From: Melioribacter sp.
Lineage (GTDB): Bacteria > Bacteroidota > Ignavibacteria > Ignavibacteriales > Melioribacteraceae
Direction of reading: 5' to 3'
DNA length: 33,584 nt
Assembly: GCA_018333725.1 (NCBI GenBank)
Contig: JAGXSM010000213.1
Span: 1-33,584, forward strand
Of this stretch, positions 8,124-18,029 are shown piece after piece. Each line of letters begins with the position of its first letter. Position 1 is the first letter of the stretch. The notes under the pieces were generated by a model. It had not been told where the DNA came from, did no database searches, and saw only the letters and a list, made by a program, of their open reading frames with translations. The position numbers were made by a program, and so were the translations under genes.

Positions 8124-10337
8124 ATGATTGAGCAGAAAAAAATAATACTGATAATAATTTTACTTATTGCTGGATTAATATCTTTATCGGCACAGGAAAA
8201 AACTAGAATTGAAGGCTCTATAAAAGACGATAAAAATAAACCTGTTCCATATGTAAACGTATTTCTTTTAAACACAACCGATGGGACAATGAGTGATGAA
8301 GAAGGTAATTTCAGTTTTAAGACTTCCGCCAAAGGGAAAGTAGTTCTAATTGCCAGTATTGTCGGATATGAAAAATTTGAAAGAGAGTTTGAAATTACTG
8401 CGACAAGATTTCACTTTGATATACAGCTTAAAGAGAAAGCCGTTAATCTGAAAGAAACTATTGTAACGGGAAGTTCTTACGGTTCCGAAAAAGAGAAAGG
8501 ACTGGTTATTAGCAGGATTGATGTACTTACTACTCCAGGAGGAGCCGCAGATATTTTTCAATCACTTAAGACTTTACCCGGATTAACACAGGTATCTGAA
8601 AGTGCTGAGTTATACGTCCGGGGCGGTGATCCTATTGAAACACTGACTATGGTTGATGGTTCAATCGTCTATCATCCATTTACATTTGAATCGGCATACG
8701 GCGGTCTCTTCTCTAATCTTACTCAAAGCGCAGTGAAAGGTATTTATTTCTCAAGTGGAGGTTTTTCATCAAAATATGGAAATGTACTTTCCGGAGTACT
8801 TGATATTGAAACACGGGATCAGCCTTCGAGGTCACAATATCAAATTGGTCTATCGCTGGCAAACGGTTCATTAACTGCAGATATACCGCTGAGTGAAAAT
8901 AAACTTGGAATGTATTTCGACTTGCGGCAAAGTTTTACAAAACCAATATTCTGGTTAAATGGTGGATTGGATCGGATGACATTATCTCCAACTTCAAGAA
9001 ATGGAACTGGTGGAATAATTTACTCCTATTCAAAGACAGGAAAATTGAAATTGTTCGGAATGATTGCCGACGATAAGCAAGGTGTTAAAGTCGAACGAGC
9101 GGAATATACAGGTGCTTTCAACGGTAATTCTAATAATCTTTTTGTTAATCTGCAAAACACAAATATTCTTTTCGAATCAGTTATCATGAAGAATAGTGTT
9201 GCTTATAATAAGTATTCCAACAACTGGCTGATTGGAATACTTGATCTTACCAAAACCGATTATGTTTATACATTCAGAAATGATTTTGAAATTTCAGTTA
9301 ATTCCTCAAATAAAATCCTTGTGGGTGCTGAATATGAAAAGCGCGAAGTAAACTATCTTGGTAAAATTCCGGAAGATGATTTCGATATTCGTCCTGACGG
9401 TAATTCAAAAATAATTGATGCAACATTTTACGGATCGCGGTTTGCCGGTTACACAGAATTTCAATCTGCTAATCCATTCGGATTATCCAATGTATCGGTT
9501 GCTACGGGAATACGTTATGATAGAATCCCGGAACTAAAACTCGACTGGTTAGATCCTCGTTTGAGCATAAGCTATAAACTGAGTGATAAATCAATAGTAA
9601 AATTGGGTGCCGGAGTTTTTCATCAGCTCCCTAATCCCCAATTATTTAGACCCGTTGATGGCAACCCAAATTTGAAATCCATGAAAGCTGAACATTTGAT
9701 TATATCTTATGATTATAACATTGATGAGCAAAACTCCTTCAGAATGGAAGTTTATCACAAGGAATATTCTAACCTACCGAAAGAAAATTCGATACTAAAT
9801 TATGATAACAGCGGAAAAGGATTTGCAAACGGAGTGGATATTATTTTTAAAGGATTTCTTCCGTTTAATATTACCGGATGGATCTCTTACGGATTCATAA
9901 ATACAAAACGAGATTGGATGGACTTTGATGGGTTTACAAGCAGTTCATTCGACATTACACATAATTTTTCACTAGTCTTGAAATATAATCTTAGCGATTT
10001 ATGGCAGATCGGGATAAATGCAAAATACGCTACGGGTCGTCCTTACACTCCTGTTGAATCATCATACTATAGAGACGATCTGAAAATTTTTGAACCAATT
10101 TATGCGGCAACAAATTCTGATAGATTTCCTGACTATAGACGAATCGATCTTCGTATTATGCATTTTAACACAATATTTGAGAACATCTCTTTTGTAGCTT
10201 ATATGGAAGGCTTAAATATTTTTAATCATCAAAACATTTTTGGCTATACATATTCTCCTGATTATTCAGAACGGAAAGAAATAAAGAGCTACTTCGGACG
10301 GCGTATGCTCGTTTTCGGATTTATGTTTGGTTTTTAA
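8124..10337 (+). CDS. TonB-dependent receptor with N-terminal carboxypeptidase-like (CarbopepD_reg) domain
   Basis: IEGSIKDDKNKPVPYVNVFLLNTTDGTMSDEEGNFSFK domain, then plug VLTTPGGAADIFQSLKTLPGLTQVSESAELYVRGGDPIETLTMVDG and a beta-barrel ending in F. Confidence 0.95.
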   Translation: MIEQKKIILIIILLIAGLISLSAQEKTRIEGSIKDDKNKPVPYVNVFLLNTTDGTMSDEEGNFSFKTSAKGKVVLIASIVGYEKFEREFEITATRFHFDIQLKEKAVNLKETIVTGSSYGSEKEKGLVISRIDVLTTPGGAADIFQSLKTLPGLTQVSESAELYVRGGDPIETLTMVDGSIVYHPFTFESAYGGLFSNLTQSAVKGIYFSSGGFSSKYGNVLSGVLDIETRDQPSRSQYQIGLSLANGSLTADIPLSENKLGMYFDLRQSFTKPIFWLNGGLDRMTLSPTSRNGTGGIIYSYSKTGKLKLFGMIADDKQGVKVERAEYTGAFNGNSNNLFVNLQNTNILFESVIMKNSVAYNKYSNNWLIGILDLTKTDYVYTFRNDFEISVNSSNKILVGAEYEKREVNYLGKIPEDDFDIRPDGNSKIIDATFYGSRFAGYTEFQSANPFGLSNVSVATGIRYDRIPELKLDWLDPRLSISYKLSDKSIVKLGAGVFHQLPNPQLFRPVDGNPNLKSMKAEHLIISYDYNIDEQNSFRMEVYHKEYSNLPKENSILNYDNSGKGFANGVDIIFKGFLPFNITGWISYGFINTKRDWMDFDGFTSSSFDITHNFSLVLKYNLSDLWQIGINAKYATGRPYTPVESSYYRDDLKIFEPIYAATNSDRFPDYRRIDLRIMHFNTIFENISFVAYMEGLNIFNHQNIFGYTYSPDYSERKEIKSYFGRRMLVFGFMFGF

Positions 10338-10343
10338 TTATCA

Positions 10344-10380
10344 GCCGGATGGAATATTTATTAATTCATCCGGTAAGTTT
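10344..10380 (+). terminator. Putative terminator after the TonB receptor
   Basis: gccggatggaat...attcatccggt stem followed by aagtttttattttc. Confidence 0.5.
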
Positions 10381-10534
10381 TTATTTTCTCTTAAATAATA
10401 AAACATAAGATTCGCCTTTATTTTCAAGGGTTTTCTTAAGTTCAATCCGATTTTTTGGTTTCGCACCGGATATTTTTCCTAATTTTACCTACCTAAAAAA
10501 CTGATTTATCGTAAAACGAAAAGAAGGACACTTT

Positions 10535-12172
10535 ATGGCCAACGCAATTTTCAACGTACCATTACCACCCAATGAACCTGTAAAAAATTATGCACCCGGT
10601 TCTCCTGAAAAAGCTGCACTGAAATCGAAACTTGATGAATTAGCAAACCAGCAAATTGATATCCCCATAATCATCGGCGGAAAAGAAATTAGAACCGGCG
10701 ATACCGATAGCTGTGTAATGCCACACGATCACAAACATGTTCTTGCAAAATATCATAAAGTTGGTGAGAAAGAAGTTAAGATGGCGATCGATTCTGCGAT
10801 GGACGCACACAAAACTTGGTCCAGAATGGATTGGCAGGATCGGGTTTCTGTTTTTCTGAAAGCTGCTGATCTTCTTGCACTTACTGAATGGAGATATATA
10901 TTGAACGCTGCAACTATGTTAGGTCAAAGTAAAAATCCATTCCAGGCAGAAATTGATTCTGCTGCAGAGCTGGCAGATTTCTTCCGTTTTAATTCTTACT
11001 ACGCTATGCAAATTTACCAGCAGCAGCCGCTTCACTCTCCTTTTGGCATGTGGAACAGATCCGAATACAGACCACTCGAAGGATTTATTTTTGCGGTAGC
11101 TCCATTCAATTTCACATCAATAACCGGCAACCTTCCTACAGCTTGTGCTATCATGGGTAATGTTGCATTATTAAAACCTGCTTCAAGTTCAGTTTACTCG
11201 GCTTACTGGATTATGAAATTGTTAGAAGCTGCGGGACTTCCATCGGGAGTAATTAACTTCGTTCCCGGCTCGGGTTCTAAAGTCGGCAATCCGGTTATGG
11301 ATTCTGAATACTTCGGTGGAATTCACTTCACCGGTTCAACACCAACATTTCAATCGATGTGGAGAACAGCGGCAAATAATTTAGCAAAGTATAAATCGTA
11401 TCCGCGCATAGTTGGAGAAACCGGCGGTAAAGATTTTATCTTCGCCCATTCCAGTGCAGATATTACAGCATTAGGAGTTGCAATGATTCGCGGTGCTTTT
11501 GAGTATCAGGGACAGAAATGTTCTGCAGCATCGCGTGCTTATATCCCAAAATCGATCTGGCCTAAACTAAAAGAATACACGCTTGCAGAGTTGAAGACAG
11601 TCAAGGTGGGAGATCCGCGCGACTTCACAAATTTCTTTAACGCTGTAATTGATAAAGGCGCATTCGACACAATTACCGGTTACATTGATTATGCTAAGAA
11701 ATCGAATGAAGCTACAATAATTGCCGGCGGCGGTTACGATAGTTCTAAAGGATATTTTATCGAACCAACAATTATTGAAACAACAAATCCAAAATTCAAA
11801 TCGATGGAAGAAGAAATATTCGGACCGGTATTAACATTATACGTTTACGATGATAATAAATATGAAGAGACATTACAGATTTGCGATCAGACTTCTCCAT
11901 TCTCATTAACCGGAGCAATTTTTGCACAGGACAGATTTGCAGTTGAAAAAGCGGATAAAGCATTAACGCACGCTGCCGGCAACTTCTATATTAACGATAA
12001 ACCAACAGGTGCCGTTGTTGGTCAGCAACCATTCGGCGGTGCAAGAGCAAGCGGAACAAATGATAAAGCCGGAAGCTATTTGAATCTTATCCGATGGGTT
12101 TCTGCTCGAACAATTAAGGAGAATTTTATTCCTCCTAAAGATTACCGTTATCCATTCATGAATGAGAAATAG
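10535..12172 (+). CDS. pruA: L-glutamate gamma-semialdehyde (1-pyrroline-5-carboxylate) dehydrogenase
   Basis: ALDH motifs: PFNFTSITGNLPTACAIMGNVALLKPAS, GETGGKDF, FEYQGQKCSAASRAYIP, EEIFGPVLTLYVYDD, NFYINDKPTGAVVGQQPFGGARASGTNDKAG; resembles ALDH4A1-type P5CDH. Confidence 0.95.
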   Translation: MANAIFNVPLPPNEPVKNYAPGSPEKAALKSKLDELANQQIDIPIIIGGKEIRTGDTDSCVMPHDHKHVLAKYHKVGEKEVKMAIDSAMDAHKTWSRMDWQDRVSVFLKAADLLALTEWRYILNAATMLGQSKNPFQAEIDSAAELADFFRFNSYYAMQIYQQQPLHSPFGMWNRSEYRPLEGFIFAVAPFNFTSITGNLPTACAIMGNVALLKPASSSVYSAYWIMKLLEAAGLPSGVINFVPGSGSKVGNPVMDSEYFGGIHFTGSTPTFQSMWRTAANNLAKYKSYPRIVGETGGKDFIFAHSSADITALGVAMIRGAFEYQGQKCSAASRAYIPKSIWPKLKEYTLAELKTVKVGDPRDFTNFFNAVIDKGAFDTITGYIDYAKKSNEATIIAGGGYDSSKGYFIEPTIIETTNPKFKSMEEEIFGPVLTLYVYDDNKYEETLQICDQTSPFSLTGAIFAQDRFAVEKADKALTHAAGNFYINDKPTGAVVGQQPFGGARASGTNDKAGSYLNLIRWVSARTIKENFIPPKDYRYPFMNEK

Positions 12173-12190
12173 TTAGACATCTTTCCCAAA

Positions 12191-12220
12191 AACTTCCCTT
12201 CTCCGAAGGGAAGTTTTTTT
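12191..12220 (+). terminator. Rho-independent terminator
   Basis: aacttccctt-ctccg-aagggaagtt followed by ttttt. Confidence 0.9.
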
Positions 12221-12231
12221 AAGGAGTGAAC

Positions 12232-13524
12232 ATGAAACGTTATTTGAATTTCTTTATTCTAATCCTTTTTGTCTATTCAATCTCCTACTCCCAAACCGAA
12301 ACAGAATTATTTAAGAAGCTAAAATCCTTCAAAGAAATTGCAAATATCCAGCCGGTTAGAGTTGATACAACGTATAAGGAAGGATATGAAATATTAATAA
12401 CACAACCGGTTGATCATAAGAATCCCAAAAGCAAAAAATTTACACAACGTATTTTCCTATCGCACATCGATTTCTCGCAACCAATGGTATTTGTAACCGA
12501 AGGATATTCGGCAAATCGAAATTCTAAAACAGAACTTTCGAGAATATTAGGTGCAAATCAGATTATTGTTGAGCATCGCTACTTCGGAAAGTCTGTTCCG
12601 GAAAATCTTGACTGGAAATATTTAACAATTGAACAGGCCGCCAACGATCATCATAAAATAGTTGAACTGTTTAAGAAACTTTACAACGGAAAGTGGGCAA
12701 ATACCGGTGTTAGTAAAGGAGGTCAAACGACTCTTTATCATCGCTATTTCTTTCCTAATGATGTAGATGTTTCGGTTCCTTATGTTGCACCGATTAATCT
12801 TGCACAGGAAGATCCGCGCATTTATATGTTTCTAAACAGTGTTGGTACCGAAGAGTGCAGAGAGAAAATAAAAAAATTTCAGCGCGCGTTCCTAACAAAA
12901 AGAGATGAAGTCCGCACCCTACTAATGAAAGATGCAGAACAGCAGAATATTCAAATTGCGTGGGATTACGACTTTGTGTTAGAATACATGACATTAGAAT
13001 ACTCATTCGCATTCTGGCAATGGGGACAAACAAAGTGTGAGGATATTCCATCACCGGATGCGAGTGCAGAGGAATTATATAATCACATGAAAGCATCTAA
13101 TCCATTGTATTTCTTCACCGAGCAAGCCATGAAAGATTTTGGTCCATTTTATGTTCAGGCATATAATGAAGTCGGTTATTATGGTTATGATCTTGCACCT
13201 TTTAAAGATTTGCTTGTAGAAATAAAAGATGGATCGAATATTATGCTTGTTCCCGAAGGCGCAAAGGTTGAATACAACTGCAGTAGTTTGCAAAAGGTTA
13301 ATACCTGGCTTCAGAAAGAAGCAAGTAACATACTTTACATTTACGGTGGTAACGATACATGGAGCGCAACATCAATACAATTGCTTGGCGAAAACAATTG
13401 TGTTAAGATGGTAAAAAAAGGGGGCGCGCACGGAACTAATATCAGAAGCTTCGAAGGCGAAGAAAAGGAACTAATCTATTCTACTTTAAAAAACTGGCTC
13501 GGATTAAAAGTTAACCGATTGTAA
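12232..13524 (+). CDS. S37-family (PS-10-like) secreted peptidase, tripeptidyl aminopeptidase-like
   Basis: Signal peptide; HRYFGKSVPENLDWKYLTIEQAANDHHKIVELFKKLYNGKWANTGVSKGGQTTLYHRYFFPNDVD with nucleophile GVSKGG. ATG at 12232 after aaggag is preferred over the upstream GTG at 12226. Confidence 0.85.
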   Translation: MKRYLNFFILILFVYSISYSQTETELFKKLKSFKEIANIQPVRVDTTYKEGYEILITQPVDHKNPKSKKFTQRIFLSHIDFSQPMVFVTEGYSANRNSKTELSRILGANQIIVEHRYFGKSVPENLDWKYLTIEQAANDHHKIVELFKKLYNGKWANTGVSKGGQTTLYHRYFFPNDVDVSVPYVAPINLAQEDPRIYMFLNSVGTEECREKIKKFQRAFLTKRDEVRTLLMKDAEQQNIQIAWDYDFVLEYMTLEYSFAFWQWGQTKCEDIPSPDASAEELYNHMKASNPLYFFTEQAMKDFGPFYVQAYNEVGYYGYDLAPFKDLLVEIKDGSNIMLVPEGAKVEYNCSSLQKVNTWLQKEASNILYIYGGNDTWSATSIQLLGENNCVKMVKKGGAHGTNIRSFEGEEKELIYSTLKNWLGLKVNRL

Positions 13525-13529
13525 AATTT

Positions 13530-13584
13530 ATCTGCCTTAAGAGAAAGTAATTTTTTCTTCCTAATTCTTTTAAGGCAGATTTTC
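13530..13584 (+). terminator. Rho-independent terminator-like hairpin
   Basis: atctgccttaagag ... cttttaaggcagat followed by tttct. Confidence 0.65.
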
Positions 13585-13683
13585 TATTAAAAACAATTTC
13601 AAGCACATGTAATATTCTTTCACTATTTTTCTTATAGAAATTTTCCTCTCCTCCATTCAACCAATAAAATGTGGAGGTGATTT

Positions 13684-14436
13684 ATGAAAGTCCTCGGCTC
13701 ATACGAAAAAGCCCGTATCTACATCGAAAAACATTACGAAGAATCCGAAGAAGCAAAACTCCACCGTAGAAGATTAAATCCCGGACCAATAATTACAATA
13801 TCCAGAGAGACAGGAACCGGCGCAGTAAAGGTATGTGAAAGCCTGGTGGAGTATTTAAATAACCGCGCAATGCCCGAATACAACGACTGGGCATTTTTTG
13901 ACAAAGAATTGATGGAAAAGGTTATGGAGGACCATAATCTGCCTGATCACTTTAAAAAATATCTCTCGGAAGAAAAACCGGCAAAGATCGATTCCTGGTT
14001 TGGTGAAATATTAGGAATCACTCCATCTAAACTACTTCTGCTTCATAAAACGTCCCAGACAATTACTAAACTTGCTGAATATGGAAATGTAATATTAGTA
14101 GGCCGGGGTGCTAACATCATACTCTCTCACATGAAGCGTGCATTTCATATCAGATTAGTCGCACCGTTAAATTTCAGAATTGATACGGCAATGAACATTT
14201 ACAACCTTGACCGGAGAGCAGCAATAGAGTTCATTAAGACCGAAGATGAATCCCGCAAACATTACATTTTAAAATATTTTCATAAAAGCATTGAAGACCC
14301 ACATTTGTATCATGCAATAATTAACACAAATCTACTTAGTTTTAATGAAATTGCCGATATGATCGGCCATTGTGTTATTAAGCGTTTCCCCCACTTTTTT
14401 AACCAGTCAAAAATTGAATTGCCTGGAATAGAGTAA
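13684..14436 (+). CDS. Cytidylate kinase-like family protein
   Basis: PIITISRETGTGAVKVCESLVEYLN (P-loop-like), WAFFDKELMEKV, VILVGRGANIIL, HIRLVAPLNFRI. Confidence 0.85.
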   Translation: MKVLGSYEKARIYIEKHYEESEEAKLHRRRLNPGPIITISRETGTGAVKVCESLVEYLNNRAMPEYNDWAFFDKELMEKVMEDHNLPDHFKKYLSEEKPAKIDSWFGEILGITPSKLLLLHKTSQTITKLAEYGNVILVGRGANIILSHMKRAFHIRLVAPLNFRIDTAMNIYNLDRRAAIEFIKTEDESRKHYILKYFHKSIEDPHLYHAIINTNLLSFNEIADMIGHCVIKRFPHFFNQSKIELPGIE

Positions 14437-14447
14437 CAGTATATTTT

Positions 14448-14498
14448 AAAGAGCAGAATTAAATTCCCTGTGTTCTAAATTAATTCTGCTCTTTTTAT
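14448..14498 (+). terminator. Rho-independent terminator
   Basis: aaagagcagaatta ... taattctgctcttt followed by ttat. Confidence 0.85.
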
Positions 14499-14526
14499 AT
14501 TACAACAATTCGTAACGGAGAAAAAA

Positions 14527-16029
14527 ATGTTATCTAAAATCAAAATTGTTATTTCGTTAATCGTCATTTTATTCATATCAACAAATATTTATCCTCAACA
14601 AACAAAGCTGGAGAGAATTGATAGTTATATTCAGCAAGCTATGATTGATTGGAAAATGCCCGGCTTTGCTGTAGCAATTGTTAAAAATGATACTGTAATT
14701 TTTTCTAAAGGTTACGGCGTTAAAGATATTAGAACAAATGAACCCGTAGATGAAAACACAAATTTTATGATTGCATCCTGTTCAAAGGCATTTACTACCG
14801 CATCAATTGCGCGATTGGTAGATCAGGGTAAATTAAAATGGGACGATCCGGTTACCAAATACTTGCCATATTTTCACATGTATGATCCCTGGGTTACAAA
14901 GGAAATGACAATCAGAGATCTTGTAACACACAGAAGCGGACTTGCAACATTCAGCGGGGATATACTCTGGCTCGGCTCAACTTATGATAAGGATGAAGTT
15001 ATAAGGCGCGCACAGTACCTGAAACCCACTTCAAGCTTCCGTTCGCGGTACGGATATCAGAATATTATGTACAGCGTTGCCGGAGAAGTGATTAAAGCCG
15101 TATCCGATACTAACTGGCATGGTTATATAAAACATAATTTTTTCGAACCGCTTGGAATGACAAGAAGTAATACATCAATTAAAGAGATGAAAGAGAAAGA
15201 AAATAATGCATGGCCGCATAGAATTGATAACGGGAACGTTGTAGCTCATAGCGATTATTATTCAATTGAAACCGTTGCGCCGGCTGGTGCAATCAATTCT
15301 AATGTTAAGGATATGGTTCAGTGGATTCGTTTGCAATTGAACAAAGGGAAGGTTGGCGACAGAAGAATTTTTAGCGAACGCCAATCGAATGAAATGTGGT
15401 CGAATAGTATGTTTCTCGGTAATAATAATTATGGATTAGGATGGTTTATTGCCTATAACAACGGCAAGCGTGTATTGAACCATGGTGGAGGAATGCCGGG
15501 AATGATTTCCGATGTTACAATTATACCCGAAGAAAAACTTGGTCTGGTTATTCTTAGCAATTATGAAACCGGAATGGTAAATGCAATAAGAAATTACATT
15601 ATGGATGTTATGATAAATATTGAACCGAAAGATTATAACAAGATGATGCTTGAAAACTGGTCCAGAAGGATGGAAAACTTTGAAAAGGAAAATAAGAGAA
15701 GAGAAGATGTAAGAGTAAAAAACACAAAGCCCTCTCTCCCGCTCGAAAAATATTGTGGAACTTACGAAGATAAAATGTACGGAAAAGCCGAGGTAAGTCT
15801 TAAAGATGGAATATTATTTTTGCAGTTTGTTCCATCGCCGGCATTTAAAGGTGAATTAAAACATTATCACTTCGATCAATTCTATATCGACTGGGAAGAT
15901 GAATTCCTGACAAGGGGCTGGGTAAAATTCGATATGAACTTTAACGGCGAAATTAAACAATTCAATATCGAGGTCCCTAACTCGCCGGATTTTATCTTTA
16001 CCGAATTATTGTTCGAAAAGGTGAAATGA
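14527..16029 (+). CDS. Serine hydrolase, class C beta-lactamase/PBP family, with C-terminal DUF3471-like domain
   Basis: Signal peptide; SCSKAFT (SxxK), YGYQNIMYSVAGEVI (YxN), GLGWFIAYNNGKRVLNHGGGMPGM (HGG). Confidence 0.93.
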   Translation: MLSKIKIVISLIVILFISTNIYPQQTKLERIDSYIQQAMIDWKMPGFAVAIVKNDTVIFSKGYGVKDIRTNEPVDENTNFMIASCSKAFTTASIARLVDQGKLKWDDPVTKYLPYFHMYDPWVTKEMTIRDLVTHRSGLATFSGDILWLGSTYDKDEVIRRAQYLKPTSSFRSRYGYQNIMYSVAGEVIKAVSDTNWHGYIKHNFFEPLGMTRSNTSIKEMKEKENNAWPHRIDNGNVVAHSDYYSIETVAPAGAINSNVKDMVQWIRLQLNKGKVGDRRIFSERQSNEMWSNSMFLGNNNYGLGWFIAYNNGKRVLNHGGGMPGMISDVTIIPEEKLGLVILSNYETGMVNAIRNYIMDVMINIEPKDYNKMMLENWSRRMENFEKENKRREDVRVKNTKPSLPLEKYCGTYEDKMYGKAEVSLKDGILFLQFVPSPAFKGELKHYHFDQFYIDWEDEFLTRGWVKFDMNFNGEIKQFNIEVPNSPDFIFTELLFEKVK

Positions 16030-16117
16030 AAAAAAGAATAAAATAAATTTTCAATAAATCCGGCACATTCAAGCCGGATATACCGTCAAAATGGTGTTAA
16101 ATAAATACGGACATGAA

Positions 16118-17920
16118 ATGAAGCATTCAATTACAGTAAAATATTTACTCGTTCTTCTGATAATTACATTTTCAACATCATTATTGGCGCAGCATAAGTT
16201 CTATGTTAACCTTAATGACCGGGCTGATGATCTATTTAAGGTTACTCTCTTACCTGAAAAACTAACCGAGAAAAATAAAATTTATCAGTTTGCCGCAACT
16301 GCACCGGGAACATATCAAATAATGGATATCGGAAGATACGTTAGAAGCTTCAAGGCATACGATAAATCGGGATCTGAAATTTTAGTTACCAACATTTCAA
16401 CAAATCAGTGGGAAATTTCCAGACCTCAATCAGTTTATAAAATTGAATACTCTATTGCCGAAACATTCGATACCCCCATGAATGAAAATCCGGTTTACCC
16501 TATGTGCGGCAGTTCATTAGAAGATGATCATGCATTAATTAACGGGCAAACTGTGTTTGGTTATTTCAATGCAATGCAGAAATACCCGATAGAAATTAAA
16601 CTTGAATACCCTGATAACTGGATTGTTGGAACTGCGCTTGAGAAGAATAACAACGGATTCTATTATGCACCGGATTATGATTATGTTGTTGATTCTCCGA
16701 TCCTGATGGGCAATCTTACAAAAGCTTCTGCAAAAATTGAAAACACTGTTATTGATGTTTTTACATACTCAAAGAAAGGATTGATTAAATCGGAAAGTAT
16801 TCTAACCGGGCTCGAAGACATCTTAAGCGCAACAAATCAATTTTTAAACGGCTTACCTGTTGAAAGATATGTGTTCTTATTCCATTTCGAGAATTTTTCC
16901 GCCGGTGCATGGGAGCATAATTACAGCTCTATTTATGTTATGAAAGAAGATGCATTAAATGAGCGGTATATGACGGAGTTACGCTCAACTGCAGCACATG
17001 AATTTTTTCACATTGTAACTCCACTGCTCATTCACAGCGAACTGGTTGCGAATTTTAATTACGAAAAACCTGTTATGTCTAAGCATCTCTGGTTTTACGA
17101 AGGAGTAACTGAGTGGGCTTCGGATATCCTTCAGCTTAGAGATTATATTATGTCCATTGATGATTATTTATTACAGGTAAGACAGAAGCTGAATGTCAAT
17201 GATAATTTTGATCAGTCACTTTCACTTACAAAACTTGGTGTTGAATCAACAGAAAGGCAAACCGAATATTTCAATATCTATAATAAAGGATCTGTAGTTG
17301 CTACTCTTCTTGATATCCGGCTTTTAGAATTATCAAAAGGAAAGAAAGGATTGAGAGAATTAATACTTGATTTAGCAAAAAAATACGGAGCTAAAAAATC
17401 TTTTTCTGAAGAAAACTTTTTTAACGAACTTGTTAAAATGACCTATCCTGAAATAGGAGACTTTCTTAATAAATATATTGATGGTTCTGAAAAACTTCCG
17501 GTTAAAGAATATTTTGCAAAGGTTGGAATTGATTATAGTGAATCTGCCGGTGTTGATTCTTCGAGAACTGGATTGGGATTTGGAATCGGTTTTAAAGACA
17601 ATAGTTTCGTAGTAGTAAATGTTGATCCTGCTAATGCAGATAAACTTAAGACCGGAGATGTGCTTTACAAATTTGAAGGTGAAGAAATCACAATGCAAAA
17701 TGCCCAACAGTTATTAGCTCCTCTTGGAAAATTAAAAGTCGGCGATAGTTTCAAAATTACTATTCTAAGAAACAGCGAAGAGCATGAGGCAAGTATTACT
17801 ATGCAACCCCGACAGATAAAACATGTTTTCAAATTGATGGATAATCCTTCTAAAGAACAAAGTTTCTTAAGGGAAATGTGGACACAGAACCAGATGAATT
17901 ATAAAGCAAGTATGGAGTAA
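16118..17920 (+). CDS. M61-family glycyl aminopeptidase-like protein with PDZ domain
   Basis: AAHEFFHIVTPLLIHSE zinc motif, LWFYEGVTEWASD, C-terminal PDZ VVVNVDPANADKLKTGDVLYKFEGEEI. ATG at 16118 (MKHSITVKYLLVLL) starts a normal signal peptide. Confidence 0.9.
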   Translation: MKHSITVKYLLVLLIITFSTSLLAQHKFYVNLNDRADDLFKVTLLPEKLTEKNKIYQFAATAPGTYQIMDIGRYVRSFKAYDKSGSEILVTNISTNQWEISRPQSVYKIEYSIAETFDTPMNENPVYPMCGSSLEDDHALINGQTVFGYFNAMQKYPIEIKLEYPDNWIVGTALEKNNNGFYYAPDYDYVVDSPILMGNLTKASAKIENTVIDVFTYSKKGLIKSESILTGLEDILSATNQFLNGLPVERYVFLFHFENFSAGAWEHNYSSIYVMKEDALNERYMTELRSTAAHEFFHIVTPLLIHSELVANFNYEKPVMSKHLWFYEGVTEWASDILQLRDYIMSIDDYLLQVRQKLNVNDNFDQSLSLTKLGVESTERQTEYFNIYNKGSVVATLLDIRLLELSKGKKGLRELILDLAKKYGAKKSFSEENFFNELVKMTYPEIGDFLNKYIDGSEKLPVKEYFAKVGIDYSESAGVDSSRTGLGFGIGFKDNSFVVVNVDPANADKLKTGDVLYKFEGEEITMQNAQQLLAPLGKLKVGDSFKITILRNSEEHEASITMQPRQIKHVFKLMDNPSKEQSFLREMWTQNQMNYKASME

Positions 17921-18029
17921 TACATAGTTTAATTTAAGAACACCATTTTTCGATAATTATTTTACACTTTATAAAGTAGTACAAATAAATTAGATTGATA
18001 TAGAATAATAAACCGGTACGTGGTGTTCT

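Noticed and set aside
16059-16078. tccggc...gccgga hairpin after the serine hydrolase as a terminator
   Set aside because: 6-bp stem without a following T tract; support too weak.
17938-18028. 8-bp inverted repeat gaacacca/tggtgttc upstream of the trypsin-like protease
   Set aside because: Arms are ~75 bp apart and short; could easily occur by chance in AT-rich DNA.
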